From DATBGS01 sp036557885 (GTDB taxonomy: Bacteria; Chloroflexota; Ktedonobacteria; Ktedonobacterales; DATBGS01), in the NCBI GenBank assembly GCA_036557885.1, contig DATBGS010000050.1, positions 1 to 64,000 of the forward strand: 64,000 bases of DNA, read 5' to 3'. Numbering within the stretch: position 1 is the stretch's first letter; each line of letters opens with the position of its first letter. This document shows, piece by piece, positions 34,977 to 43,781 of this stretch. The position numbers were made by a program, and so were the translations under genes. The notes under the pieces are model-generated. The model saw only the letters and a program-made list of their open reading frames with translations, was not told where the DNA came from and searched no databases.

Positions 34977-35041
34977 TTTAGAGAAGAGCTAAGCCTGTGG
35001 CCGACGCATTGGGTCGGCCACAGGCTTAGCTCTTCTCTAAA
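34977..35041. terminator. Perfect 28-bp-arm bidirectional terminator
   Basis: Bases 34977-35004 are perfectly inverted at 35014-35041 around a 9-nt loop. It lies between the convergent exporter and oxidoreductase genes and contains the TAA stop of the latter (35026-35028). Confidence 0.85.
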
Positions 35042-36336
35042 ATTCTTTTTGCCAGCCGCTCCGCCAGCGCCATGCTGTAGTTCTGGCCGCGATCCTGGGG
35101 ATAGACCTGAAACATATTTGCCAGCCAGAGATTGGGCAGCGGCGTCTCGTGCGGCGGGATATGCGCCGGAAACTCGCGCGTCACAATCGGCTGGGCAAAG
35201 GGCGCCGCAAACATCCAGGATTCCGTCACCCAATCCGCGCTGAACGCCGGGTTCAGCTTCTTCAGATGTGGCAGGAAGCTCACCAGCACCTCTTCCTTGG
35301 ATTGCTTAAAGAGCGCGTGCGTCATCGGCAGATAGTTGCCCAGATAGACCAGGTGCCGCCCGCCGTAATCCTCCCTGGGCATCAGGTTGGTATGCTCCAC
35401 CACCGCCAGGAAGGGAAAGCCCCGATCAGTAAATTGCAGCCAGTACACGTCGCTAAGCGACTGGTTCAGCGCCAGAATCAGGCAATGCGCGCCATACGCC
35501 AGCCCCCAATCGTATTTTTCGCGGAAATCCTGCGGCAATTCAGAAATCAGCCGAAAGGTCAGGCGCGTGGGCAGCGTGGAGACAACGCGCTCAAAGACCT
35601 CCACCTGCGGCGTTGCATCTGGCGCGCCGGGCGTAAAGGTCACGCGCCAGTCGCCGGGCTGCCCAGCGGCGGCGCGGCCTCGCTCGGCCCGCTCAACGGT
35701 GCAGCCCAGCAGCACCTCGCCACCGCGCGCTGTGATCTCGCGCACCAGCGCCTCGTACAACTGCTGGAAGCCACCGCGCAGATAGCCCAGGCTAAACGAG
35801 CGGCAATGCAGCCGCGACCACATCCAGGCCATGCTGATCTGCGGATAATACTCGCCAAACTTCGCCTCCAGAATCGGCTGCCAGACCACCTCATAGGCGC
35901 GCCTGCCCATCCAGCGCGCCATCCATTCCGCCGCCGTCACCCGCTCAAAAGGCGTGTGGCTGCGGCGCAGCTTCAGATACGCACCCACCGCGCCCAGGCG
36001 CACCCGGTCCAGCAGCGGCAGCGGCGTAAAGTTCAGCAAAATATCTTTGGGGCTAAAGGCATAGGCCACGCCATTCACCAGTGAGCTAGTCTTAGGCGCG
36101 CGCCACACCAGCCGATCTTCCAGGCCAAGCTCTTTGATCCAGGCCAGGATGGTCTGGTCCGAGCGAAACAGATGGTGATAGAATTTTTCTAAATACACAT
36201 CCCCAATGGGAAAACCCGCCGCCAATCCACCCGCCACCGGCTCCTTTTCAAACACCACTACCCGTTCGCCGCGCTGAGCCAGCCGCAAAGCCAGCGCCAG
36301 TCCCAACGCCCCGCCCCCCAAAATTGCTGTTCGCAT
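35026..36336 (-). CDS. FAD-dependent oxidoreductase (amine-oxidase/UGM-like)
   Basis: About 436 residues from ATG 36336, with GAAGGA at 9 bp; the listed frame begins seven codons earlier. The N-terminus is a dinucleotide-binding fold (AILGGGALGLALALRLAQRG) followed by VVVFEKEPVAGGLAAGF, the pattern of amine-oxidase and protoporphyrinogen-oxidase-like flavoproteins. A late block (ETPLPNLWLANMFQVYPQDR) fits the FAD-closing region. Related proteins occur in glycan clusters as UDP-galactopyranose mutase-like enzymes, but the substrate is undetermined. Confidence 0.85.
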   Translation of the reverse strand: MRTAILGGGALGLALALRLAQRGERVVVFEKEPVAGGLAAGFPIGDVYLEKFYHHLFRSDQTILAWIKELGLEDRLVWRAPKTSSLVNGVAYAFSPKDILLNFTPLPLLDRVRLGAVGAYLKLRRSHTPFERVTAAEWMARWMGRRAYEVVWQPILEAKFGEYYPQISMAWMWSRLHCRSFSLGYLRGGFQQLYEALVREITARGGEVLLGCTVERAERGRAAAGQPGDWRVTFTPGAPDATPQVEVFERVVSTLPTRLTFRLISELPQDFREKYDWGLAYGAHCLILALNQSLSDVYWLQFTDRGFPFLAVVEHTNLMPREDYGGRHLVYLGNYLPMTHALFKQSKEEVLVSFLPHLKKLNPAFSADWVTESWMFAAPFAQPIVTREFPAHIPPHETPLPNLWLANMFQVYPQDRGQNYSMALAERLAKRILEKS

Positions 36337-36415
36337 GTAAAACTGTCCTTCAGGCAAGAAAATTGCGCATAGGTGAGCAAACTATATCATATTCACATCG
36401 GCCCCTTGCCCCGTT

Positions 36416-36445
36416 TTGATCTTCCCTTACTATTAATGATATATT
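36416..36445 (+). promoter_or_regulatory. Promoter of the 36522 gene
   Basis: TTGATC (36416-36421) and TATATT (36440-36445), 18-bp spacing, 76 bp before the ATG. Confidence 0.5.
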
Positions 36446-36521
36446 CTACAGAAGGGGTAGCGATCATCTGAGCAAATTGAGCAGAAACCCTGGTCGCTCG
36501 CCCGGCTTATAAGGAACGCGC

Positions 36522-37502
36522 ATGGCAATCTCATCCTATCCACCAAGCATCTCACACTCAGCGGCATCACTGCCCTTTGATGCCGAAGGGAAGCTCCCGC
36601 CCTGGCATCCCACGCCCGCCTTCTGGCTGCGGAGGCTGTCCATTGCGTGCGCGCTGGCCCTCTTAGCCATGCTCTACCTGATCACGCCAACACTCATGCG
36701 CGATGGCCCTTCAGCAAAGGTGCTGGGCCAGGCCACCATAGTGAATGGATGCGACACAAGCAGCACCATGATCGGCGGAAGCAGCCTCTCGGCCACCTGC
36801 ACCCTCATCGTGCGCTTTCTCCAAAGCGGCGCCGAACACCAGGCGCAGCTTCAACAAAGCACGCCATTCCCGCTCGCCAGCCAGGAAAGCGAAAAAAGCT
36901 ACGACGCCTTTGTCACCTATCATCGGCGCTCGCTGCTTGGCTTCTCCCCGCTGGGGCATCTGGTGATTACCAATGTCTCCATGCTCAACGGGCCAGCACT
37001 GCTCAAACCCGGCGAACAACTCATTTCCGATACCTGGACCCAGCTTCCATCGGGCAGCTCGCAAGCGATTGCCCTGCTCATGCTGTTGGGGGCGCTGCTC
37101 ACCTTCTTCTATCCCTGGCCGGTCTGGAAGGTGCGCGTCAACGCCGAAGTGCTAAGCATGCGTAAGGTCGAGCTACATAACCGCAACGATCTGCCGATTC
37201 GCCAGCACCTGGCAACGCTGCGCTGGCACACCAACATTGCCATGCAGGAAGAAGTCAGGGTGCGCGGGCGCCTGTATCGTCACCTGCGCCCCGGCGATGG
37301 CGTCCTGCTCACCTACGAGCACCTGCGCTCTGGCGCCTTTAAATCGCTGCGAGTCTCGCAGCCGCGCAGCCGCAAGGGGTGGCTCGCGCCCGGCACCATC
37401 CAGATTGGGGCGCTCACCCCCTGGCGCTGGCGCTGGCTCTTTATTGGCCTGCTCTGGCTGGAAATCCCCCTTTCACTGCTGCTGCTCGCCACGATCAGCT
37501 AG
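36522..37502 (+). CDS. Membrane protein of unknown function, DUF3592-like layout
   Basis: A 326-residue protein with one helix near residues 41-62 (IACALALLAMLYLITPTLM), an outside domain of about 120 residues with two Cys (GCDTSS, SATCTL), a second helix near 180-200 (AIALLMLLGALLTFFYPW), a cytosolic domain and a terminal helix (LFIGLLWLEIPLSLLLLATI). The layout is like DUF3592 proteins but I cannot confirm the family. AAGGAA precedes the ATG. Its neighbour downstream is a histidine kinase on the same strand, 261 bp away. Confidence 0.75.
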   Translation: MAISSYPPSISHSAASLPFDAEGKLPPWHPTPAFWLRRLSIACALALLAMLYLITPTLMRDGPSAKVLGQATIVNGCDTSSTMIGGSSLSATCTLIVRFLQSGAEHQAQLQQSTPFPLASQESEKSYDAFVTYHRRSLLGFSPLGHLVITNVSMLNGPALLKPGEQLISDTWTQLPSGSSQAIALLMLLGALLTFFYPWPVWKVRVNAEVLSMRKVELHNRNDLPIRQHLATLRWHTNIAMQEEVRVRGRLYRHLRPGDGVLLTYEHLRSGAFKSLRVSQPRSRKGWLAPGTIQIGALTPWRWRWLFIGLLWLEIPLSLLLLATIS

Positions 37503-37763
37503 CCAGCGGCTGCCCCGAAAATTGAGCAGACGAACATACGTGCCCTTCTCTCCTAAAAATGCCAGAAACCGGCCTGGTTCTTGCTACTCGTGTTAGTATG
37601 TTTGGTAACAGGAGGCTTGCGGAGCATCTGCCTCAAGCATGCCCACCTGCATCTGGAAACCCAAAACTTTTCAATGGCGAAAGGATTCCTCATCTGTTTT
37701 GCCGTTCTCTGTATGCTGTCACGGTAGACGAAGGAACGGCTACAAGAAGAGGGATAACGCTCA

Positions 37764-39842
37764 ATGGATTTCCCAAGAACTGAGGCAGCGTTCGCCTTGC
37801 AGAGCGCGCCCTACGTCATCCTCAGCTTGTACGCAATCAGGCGGTTTATACGACAACCTACCGCCTCTTTTTTTTACGGCCTGCTGACAGGCATCACCAG
37901 TCTTGGCGCCTTGCTCCTGGCCCATATCGAAGGACAACTGCTGGATGGCTCCGCCCTCTCCGCCGCTGCAACGACCAGCACGCGACTCAATATCCTCTGT
38001 CTACTTTGCGCGATCTTTTTCCTCTTCCTGCTTGCCAGACATCTCACCGCTCTTCCCCGTTGGCTGCAATGGAGCCTCACCGCACTCTTCTTTCTCACTA
38101 CCTTGCTCGTCCTGGCTCCAGCCGCGCTCAAAGCGCCTTTGCTGCTCCTTTCGATTGGAGCGTCTCCGCTCCCTTTTGTCTTCTGGCGCCAGAGCCAGCA
38201 CTGTACCGGGGCCACTCGTCGTCAGGTGCAATGGTTGGGCGTGACGCTCGCCTTGCTGCTGCTTACCCTTCCACTAATCGCACTGGGCGACGTACTTCCG
38301 CCTGGGCCAGCCCTCATCTCCTGGGCCTTGTTCCCGTGCTTCCTGCTCAGCGGCATCGCCCTCTGCCTGGGCATTGCGCCCCCCAGATGGCTCTCCAACT
38401 TCTGGCAGACTGGTGAGCGGGCGCGCATCGGTCAGCTTTTCGACACCGCTCTTCTGAGCGCGGCCCAGCCAGCCCAGAGCAAGCGGCCTGATCAGCTTGT
38501 CCCCATGCTGGAGGAACTGCTTCAGCATGCCCTGCGCGCGCTCAACTGCCAGACCGGGGTCATTGAGCGCTGGAATGAAAACGCAAACACCTTCGAGGCG
38601 CTGGCTGAAGCCAGCGTCAATGCGCCCACCCTGCCCAGAGAACTGCTTGCCCTGAAGAACGGACGTTTATGCGAGGCATTCACCCGGCAACAAAGCATCG
38701 CCACCCCGCTAGACACAAAACACCGCTTCTTTCGCTGGTGCCATGCTCACGGTGGAACACTGCTGGCCGCGCCCATCCTGGCAAACGGCAAAGCGCTGGG
38801 CGTCGTGGGCCTCGCCTGCGAGCGGCCTCCACTGTTCCCAGACAATCACCTGGCCCTGCTGCAAGCTTTTGCCCAACAGATCGCGCTCTGGCTCGTCTCT
38901 GCTCAGCCCTCACCGGAGAGCGCCTTGTTTGAGCAGATGACCGGGCAGCAGCAAGAAAAAGATGAATTTATGGCCGTCATGGTGCACGAGTTGCGCTCCC
39001 CGCTGACCGTCCTGAAGGGACGGCTCCAGTTGCTCAAACGGCAATTTGCCAAAGAAGGCCAGACCAGCGCCCTTGAGGCCGTCAACAAGCTCGACCCACA
39101 GTTCCAACGGCTGCAAGGGCTGATTGATGCCCTGGTGGACGTGAGCTATCTGGATGCCGGACGCTTCCGCCTGAACAGGGAGCCGCTGGACCTGGCCGCG
39201 CTGATTGACGAAACCCTTGCGCAGAACAGGAACCTCTGCGCAGACCACGCGCTGGTGCTGGAGCTAACCGATGCAGGAAAACAGGGAGGCACCACATCAG
39301 ACCATCCCCAGCCGCTCTGGGTGATGGGCGACTTCAGCCGACTCACGCAGGTGCTCCAGGTGCTCTTGAATCAGGCATGCTACGCCACGCCAGCCGGGAG
39401 CTTGATCACGGTCCACCTGGGGCGTTCAGGCGCGGGCGGAGAAGCGGTGGTACGGGTCCGTGATCAAGGGGCAGGCATCCCGCTGGAAAAACAGGCGTGG
39501 GTCTTTCAGCGCCAGGCGCGCAGCCTGACCAATTCCACAGGACAGGGAACGGGGTTGGAACTGTATATCAGCTACCAGACGATTCGCCACCATAACGGGC
39601 GGATGTGGGTGGAAAGCAGTGGCGTCCCTGGTGAAGGAGCAACCTTCTCATTTTCCTTGCCGCTGCTCGACTCTCAGCATGCGCCCTGGGCAACTGACCT
39701 CTCCCAGGCGCAAGACCAGGCAGTGCGTCAGAATGGAGCCAGCCAGGAAAGAGAAAATGCCGATCTTTCGAGCCTGCCGCTGCTTCAGGAGCAGACAAGC
39801 GAGAGACAAGAGCAACCGCGTCAGGAGGTTGCCAGCCGCTAG
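37764..39842 (+). CDS. Membrane sensor histidine kinase with GAF domain
   Basis: A 692-residue kinase. Residues 1-215 hold about seven hydrophobic helices. A GAF-like domain spans about 235-385. HisKA begins at about 400 with His408 in MVHELRSPLTVL. The ATPase domain runs from about 510 to 655 with VRVRDQGAGIPLE (G1) and GTGLELYISYQTI (G2). Where the N-box usually reads NA, this reads LLNQACYATP, so the metal-binding Asn may be shifted or replaced by Gln, and the second G of G2 is Glu. The kinase may be weak or atypical. Its TAG stop shares CTAG with the convergent receiver gene. Confidence 0.9.
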   Translation: MDFPRTEAAFALQSAPYVILSLYAIRRFIRQPTASFFYGLLTGITSLGALLLAHIEGQLLDGSALSAAATTSTRLNILCLLCAIFFLFLLARHLTALPRWLQWSLTALFFLTTLLVLAPAALKAPLLLLSIGASPLPFVFWRQSQHCTGATRRQVQWLGVTLALLLLTLPLIALGDVLPPGPALISWALFPCFLLSGIALCLGIAPPRWLSNFWQTGERARIGQLFDTALLSAAQPAQSKRPDQLVPMLEELLQHALRALNCQTGVIERWNENANTFEALAEASVNAPTLPRELLALKNGRLCEAFTRQQSIATPLDTKHRFFRWCHAHGGTLLAAPILANGKALGVVGLACERPPLFPDNHLALLQAFAQQIALWLVSAQPSPESALFEQMTGQQQEKDEFMAVMVHELRSPLTVLKGRLQLLKRQFAKEGQTSALEAVNKLDPQFQRLQGLIDALVDVSYLDAGRFRLNREPLDLAALIDETLAQNRNLCADHALVLELTDAGKQGGTTSDHPQPLWVMGDFSRLTQVLQVLLNQACYATPAGSLITVHLGRSGAGGEAVVRVRDQGAGIPLEKQAWVFQRQARSLTNSTGQGTGLELYISYQTIRHHNGRMWVESSGVPGEGATFSFSLPLLDSQHAPWATDLSQAQDQAVRQNGASQERENADLSSLPLLQEQTSERQEQPRQEVASR

Positions 39843-40207
39843 CTGGCAAGCCGATGGACAACGCTGAGCACCTCATCCAGGTCAAACGGCTTGGGCAGCA
39901 GCGCCTGCACCACGTTGCCATCCAGCCGATGCCGTTCCTGGGCCAGGCGCCCACCAGCAGACATCAGAGCAATCTTATTATTATCAAGTAAGGGCAGGTT
40001 TTGCTCTAGCTGGCGGAGGACTTCGCGGCCATCTATATTGGGCATCATAATGTCGAGCAGCACCACCCAGCCGCTCTCGCGTTGGAGGATGTTGAGCGCT
40101 TCGCGGCCATCGCGGGCAGTGTCAACCTCGAAACCCTCTTCCTGGAGCATATCTTGCAGCAAGTAGCGGATCTCGTCATCATCATCAACGATAAGCACTT
40201 TTGTCAT
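39839..40207 (-). CDS. Single-domain response regulator (CheY-like)
   Basis: A 122-residue receiver from ATG 40207, with acidic residues at 8-11 (VDDDDE), phospho-acceptor Asp52 (VLLDIMMP), Thr/Ser-equivalent MSAG and conserved Lys in LPKPFDL. No output domain. It is convergent with the histidine kinase, sharing its stop tetranucleotide, so the two probably form a system. A longer TTG-started form to 40228 is unlikely. Downstream output must be another protein. Confidence 0.93.
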   Translation of the reverse strand: MTKVLIVDDDDEIRYLLQDMLQEEGFEVDTARDGREALNILQRESGWVVLLDIMMPNIDGREVLRQLEQNLPLLDNNKIALMSAGGRLAQERHRLDGNVVQALLPKPFDLDEVLSVVHRLAS

Positions 40208-40275
40208 GAGGCTTCTATCATCCTCCAAACAAACACCAGTGGGAGGTTTCTATCACCATAGGAATGAATAAAGCA

Positions 40276-40304
40276 ACAGTAACCGAAATACATCCAGATG
40301 TCAA
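40276..40304 (-). promoter_or_regulatory. Promoter of the receiver gene
   Basis: On the minus strand, perfect TTGACA (40299-40304) and TACTGT (40276-40281), 17-bp spacing, about 69 bp before the ATG. Confidence 0.6.
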
Positions 40305-40365
40305 GGACATGTGGCACCGATGCTTCTGATGAATAGTACCATAGATGACAACCCTGTTACGCTCA

Positions 40366-41523
40366 TTACCCCGGTGAAGAAACCAGTTCTGGGGGTTGTT
40401 CTTCGTGGGACGGCGTGAGGACAGGTGGCTCCCTGGACTGGCCCAGCACCAGCTCTAAAAACGCCGCCACGCTTTGTTCTGTTGTCCAGGGGACGCGAAA
40501 GCCGCGAAAACCCGCGTTGACCCGCGCAAGGTCGCGCCCCAGGTCCAGCGATTCCTGCGCCACCATCGGCGCGTTCTTCTGCTCCTGATGAAAAGCCCCC
40601 AGATATTCTTGCTCCGTTTGACCCGGCGTGGGAATCAGCAAGGCACGCTTGCCAAGTTCCGCCAGCTCCATTAGCGTACTATACCCCGATCGGCTCACGA
40701 CAACCCGCGCCCGATTCATCATCTCTTCCTGGGTCACGCGATCTAAATAGCCATAGACCTTGCACCCGCCGCGCTGCTCAATGCTCTGCAACCCAGGCCG
40801 CCCCAGAGCCATCACCCCACACCCAGATAAATCTGCTATCTGTGCCAGCAATGTACGTTCCAACATTCCACGCTGAGGTTCTGGCCCAGAAATGGTGAGA
40901 AAGTAGTCCAGGTCTTCAGCTACCGCGCGGCGGCGCAGGCTGGAAAGATGGCCGATATAAGCCAGACGCCCCGGATGCACAAAGCGCAGGTCATGGCTCA
41001 GCGCCCCGCTCAGCGAATGCGTGGCAAAATCCGGCACAATCACCCGCGTAAACGGCGCAAACGCCCGATAGTTAAAATATTCCAGTGCTGGCTCCAGCCA
41101 CCACTTCCCAAAGGGGGCAATAAAACGCACGCCATGCAGCACCAGAAAGGAGGGCGCCGCCCAGCTATAGCAGGCATAACGATTATCCGAAACCACCAGA
41201 TCAATCCGCCGCTCGCGCACCAGCCGCTCCACCTCCGCGTGCTGGGTGCTTTTGGAGAGCCACATGGGCAGCAGCAGCAGCGTATAGCGCGTGTAAAAGC
41301 GCAGCGGCGTAGAGGCCATTGGCAGCGGCGCGCCTGCCAGCCGAATCACCTCGCACGCGCCCGCCAGTTCCCGGCGCAGTGCCTCCAGGGGTGGGCCATC
41401 GCAGCCCACAATAACTTCGCAGCCCTCGTTGAGCAGCCCCCGAATAAGCGGCAGATCGCGGGTGGCATGCCCCAACCCCCAATAGCCAACCGCAAAAAGT
41501 ACGCGCTTACCTGTTCCACGCAT
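40366..41523 (-). CDS. MurG/GT1-like glycosyltransferase
   Basis: About 385 residues from ATG 41523, with AGGAGGA at 8 bp. The GT-B N-terminal part opens VLFAVGYWGLGHATRDLPLI, including the GLGHATR loop typical of GT28/GT1-like enzymes. The C-terminal donor site holds RARVVVSRSGYSTLMELAEL, ALLIPTPGQTEQEYL and then AFHQEQKNAP. Acceptor may be a lipid or glycan. It is alone on this strand, 158 bp downstream of the receiver gene. Confidence 0.88.
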   Translation of the reverse strand: MRGTGKRVLFAVGYWGLGHATRDLPLIRGLLNEGCEVIVGCDGPPLEALRRELAGACEVIRLAGAPLPMASTPLRFYTRYTLLLLPMWLSKSTQHAEVERLVRERRIDLVVSDNRYACYSWAAPSFLVLHGVRFIAPFGKWWLEPALEYFNYRAFAPFTRVIVPDFATHSLSGALSHDLRFVHPGRLAYIGHLSSLRRRAVAEDLDYFLTISGPEPQRGMLERTLLAQIADLSGCGVMALGRPGLQSIEQRGGCKVYGYLDRVTQEEMMNRARVVVSRSGYSTLMELAELGKRALLIPTPGQTEQEYLGAFHQEQKNAPMVAQESLDLGRDLARVNAGFRGFRVPWTTEQSVAAFLELVLGQSREPPVLTPSHEEQPPELVSSPG

Positions 41524-41620
41524 CGCTGGTTCCTCCTGCACGCCACTCCCATCAGAAGGCATGCAAAGAGCACCTTCGCATTTACCAGACCAGGGCGCTT
41601 GCCGTGTCCCTTTGTTTTGG

Positions 41621-41667
41621 GGTAGCCCCGGCCTCCGCCGTGCCCTTCTGTCTTAGGGTGCCGGGCC
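41621..41667. repeat. Partial copy of the dispersed repeat
   Basis: Contains gtagccccggcc and gtgcccttctgtcttagggt, modules also found in elements A (3755) and D (56743) and near 44643-44789. No terminal inverted repeats were seen here. Confidence 0.55.
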
Positions 41668-41783
41668 GCGATTCTGCAACTTTTGCAAAGTGCAGCCGTA
41701 AAGATAATAGCTCCTGGAAAAAGATATATCGAAAGACCGAGCACAACGCACATCGAACATGTACTCCAACAGGGAGGCACCGC

Positions 41784-42287
41784 ATGAATACCTTTGACCC
41801 ATCGGCTTCTGGGAACCGCGAGCGTCCGGCTCCAGACGACCCCGAAGCCCAGTTTTACCCGCCGTATACGCCGGTTGACCACCAGGACGGCCCACAGGGT
41901 GGCCCGCAGAGCGGCCAATTCCATCACCACCATCATCACTACGGCTACGGGCCAGATGACCCGGATGGCTACGCCCACTCCTATGGTGGCTGGCGCGGTG
42001 GCCCGCAGCCCTGGCAGCCCTGGGCCTGGCAAGGGCGCCGCTGGGGACGGCGGCATCGCGGCCCGCGCATCTTGCCGTTTGTCTTGCTGCTCCTGCTGAT
42101 CATCCTGTTCATCAAGCCCGCGCTGGCCTTCACCTTTGCGCTGGCGGGCCTGGCCCTGACCATCCTGCTGGTCTTGCTGCCGTTTATCATCCTGGGCATG
42201 ATTTTTGGCCGTCATCGGGGCTGGCATCATGGCTGGGGACAGCATGGCTGGCATCACCGGGGCGGTCCCTGGGATCGCAACTGGTAA
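41784..42287 (+). CDS. His/Gly/Trp-rich membrane protein
   Basis: A 167-residue protein from ATG 41784, supported by AGGGAGG at 7 bp; the frame open from 41604 runs through repeat DNA. The N-terminal half is polar with a natural run of six His (QFHHHHHHYGYGPDDPDGY). It has two hydrophobic helices (ILPFVLLLLLIILFIKPALA and FALAGLALTILLVLLPFIIL) and ends His/Trp/Gly-rich (GWHHGWGQHGWHHRGG). It might bind metal, an inference from composition. No family recognised. Confidence 0.7.
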   Translation: MNTFDPSASGNRERPAPDDPEAQFYPPYTPVDHQDGPQGGPQSGQFHHHHHHYGYGPDDPDGYAHSYGGWRGGPQPWQPWAWQGRRWGRRHRGPRILPFVLLLLLIILFIKPALAFTFALAGLALTILLVLLPFIILGMIFGRHRGWHHGWGQHGWHHRGGPWDRNW

Positions 42288-42299
42288 GCAGAAGCCCGG

Positions 42300-42323
42300 A
42301 GCGCTGGTTGCGCAACCAGCGCT
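42300..42323. terminator. 24-bp perfect palindrome terminator
   Basis: agcgctggttgcgcaaccag plus gcgct forms a full palindrome from 42300 to 42323, followed by ctattttta. It lies between the His-rich gene and the convergent TIR-TPR gene. Confidence 0.75.
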
Positions 42324-42346
42324 CTATTTTTATACGCTGAGGAAAA

Positions 42347-43612
42347 TTAGCCCGTGTAGCCCAACTCGCGGGCTTTTCGCAGAGCCTGCTCTGCCTCAGC
42401 CGTCCGCCCCAGCAGTTTTAGCGCAAGACCCCTGCCATAGTAGGCAAACGCAAACTTGGGGTCGAGGCGGATGGCTTGCTCATAGGCGGCTAACGCTTCT
42501 TCATAGCGTTTGAGGTCATAAAGTGCGTTGCCCTTGCCATTGTAGGCAAACACATATTGCGGGTCCAAGCGAATGGCTTGCTCATAGGCAGCCAACGCTT
42601 CTTCATAGCGTTTGAGGTTATAAAGTGCGTTGCCCTTGCCATTGTGGGCAGCCGCCAGGTTGGGGTCCAGGCGAAGGGCCTGCTCAAAAGCGGCTAGAGC
42701 TTCCCCGTAGCGTTTCAGTTCAGAGAGTGTAGTACCCTTGCCATTGTAGGCTAAGGCAAAGTTGGGGTCGAGCCGGAGTGCCTCCTCACGGGCTATCAAT
42801 GATTCCTCATAGCGCTGGAGGCTCCAAAGCGCACGCCCTCTGCCATTGTGGGCAGCCGCCATGTTGTGGTCGAGCCGGATGGCTTGCTCGTGGGCGGCCA
42901 GTGATTCTTCATACCGCTGAAGATTCCATAATGTATTGCCCTTGCCATTGTGGGCGCCCGCCATATTCGGGTCAAGCTGGATGGCTTGCTCGTGGGCGGC
43001 TAGTGATTCTTCATAGCGCTGAAGGTTCCAAAGCGTGTGCCCCTTGCCGTTATAGGCAATTGCCATATTGGGGTCCAGGCGAATGGCTTGCTCGTAGGCA
43101 ATCAACGCTTGCTCATACCGTTTGGCATCGAAGTGAGCATCCCCTTCCTTATTCCACTCTCTTGCCGTTTTCGAGGGTGCTGTCTGCGCTGGTGGCGGCT
43201 TGGGCACAGCAGGCGGCTTAAGATGGCCGAGTGATTGCACCAGACTGTCTAGCCCATTCTTGTAGCTGGTATGGAAATCCGCCCATTGAAGCGGGTGCAG
43301 GTCTATGGGGACTCTGAGCGGGGGCAGATACAAAGCCGGAATGACCAGCTTGCCAATAGAGGCGGCGTAGCGATACTCCATGCGCACGTATTTGGATTCC
43401 ACCGCTGCCGGAGACAGCACCACCACGAGCGCCTGGCACTGGTCTATCGCGTCCTGAAGCATCTCCATCCATTCCACGCCGCTTTCCAAACGCCGCCGGT
43501 CTACCCAGGGATGAAACGAATGATGCTTCAGGTCTGTTTCCAGCGTATCCACAAAGTCGGCGCTATCGGCACGAGCATAGCTGATAAACACCCGTACCAA
43601 TGAATCAGGCAT
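42347..43612 (-). CDS. TIR domain fused to eight TPR repeats
   Basis: A 421-residue protein. Residues 5-115 are a TIR domain (VRVFISYARADSADFVDTLE, then LVVVLSPAAVESKYVRMEY), with the likely catalytic Glu79 in SKYVRMEY retained, as in NAD-cleaving TIRs. A short Pro/Ala linker is followed by eight TPRs of 34 residues, very similar to each other (EQAIRLDPN units). Bacterial TIR-TPR proteins act in NAD depletion, defence or scaffolding. No partner effector or cyclase lies adjacent. Its promoter is at 43685-43713. Confidence 0.88.
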   Translation of the reverse strand: MPDSLVRVFISYARADSADFVDTLETDLKHHSFHPWVDRRRLESGVEWMEMLQDAIDQCQALVVVLSPAAVESKYVRMEYRYAASIGKLVIPALYLPPLRVPIDLHPLQWADFHTSYKNGLDSLVQSLGHLKPPAVPKPPPAQTAPSKTAREWNKEGDAHFDAKRYEQALIAYEQAIRLDPNMAIAYNGKGHTLWNLQRYEESLAAHEQAIQLDPNMAGAHNGKGNTLWNLQRYEESLAAHEQAIRLDHNMAAAHNGRGRALWSLQRYEESLIAREEALRLDPNFALAYNGKGTTLSELKRYGEALAAFEQALRLDPNLAAAHNGKGNALYNLKRYEEALAAYEQAIRLDPQYVFAYNGKGNALYDLKRYEEALAAYEQAIRLDPKFAFAYYGRGLALKLLGRTAEAEQALRKARELGYTG

Positions 43613-43684
43613 GCTCTCGCTCCTTCACCCCCAGACGCGCGTGGCAGGGCAGATGAACGAATCTCAGTTGTTTCTGCGCTTCAT

Positions 43685-43713
43685 AGTATAGCCTTTGTCT
43701 CCTTTCCAGTCAA
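43685..43713 (-). promoter_or_regulatory. Promoter of the TIR-TPR gene
   Basis: On the minus strand TTGACT (43708-43713) and TATACT (43685-43690), 17-bp spacing, 73 bp before the ATG. Confidence 0.75.
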
Positions 43714-43723
43714 GCACGCCCCC

Positions 43724-43778
43724 TGTACCCCCGGCATCCTTGCCGGGCAAGCTGCCCGGCAAGGATGCCGGGGGTACA
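43724..43778. terminator. Perfect 26-bp-arm hairpin
   Basis: Bases 43724-43749 are inverted perfectly at 43753-43778 with loop AGC. It sits 4 bp after the stop of the 43782 gene and 11 bp upstream of the TIR-TPR promoter, so it would insulate the two. Confidence 0.8.
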
Positions 43779-43781
43779 AGG

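Noticed and set aside
41604..41783. 60-residue extension of the His-rich membrane protein
   Set aside because: It reads through a repeat fragment; AGGGAGG places the start at 41784.
42347..43612. TIR-TPR as part of a Thoeris or CBASS operon
   Set aside because: No SIR2-like, cyclase or other defence partner gene lies beside it, so no system could be named.
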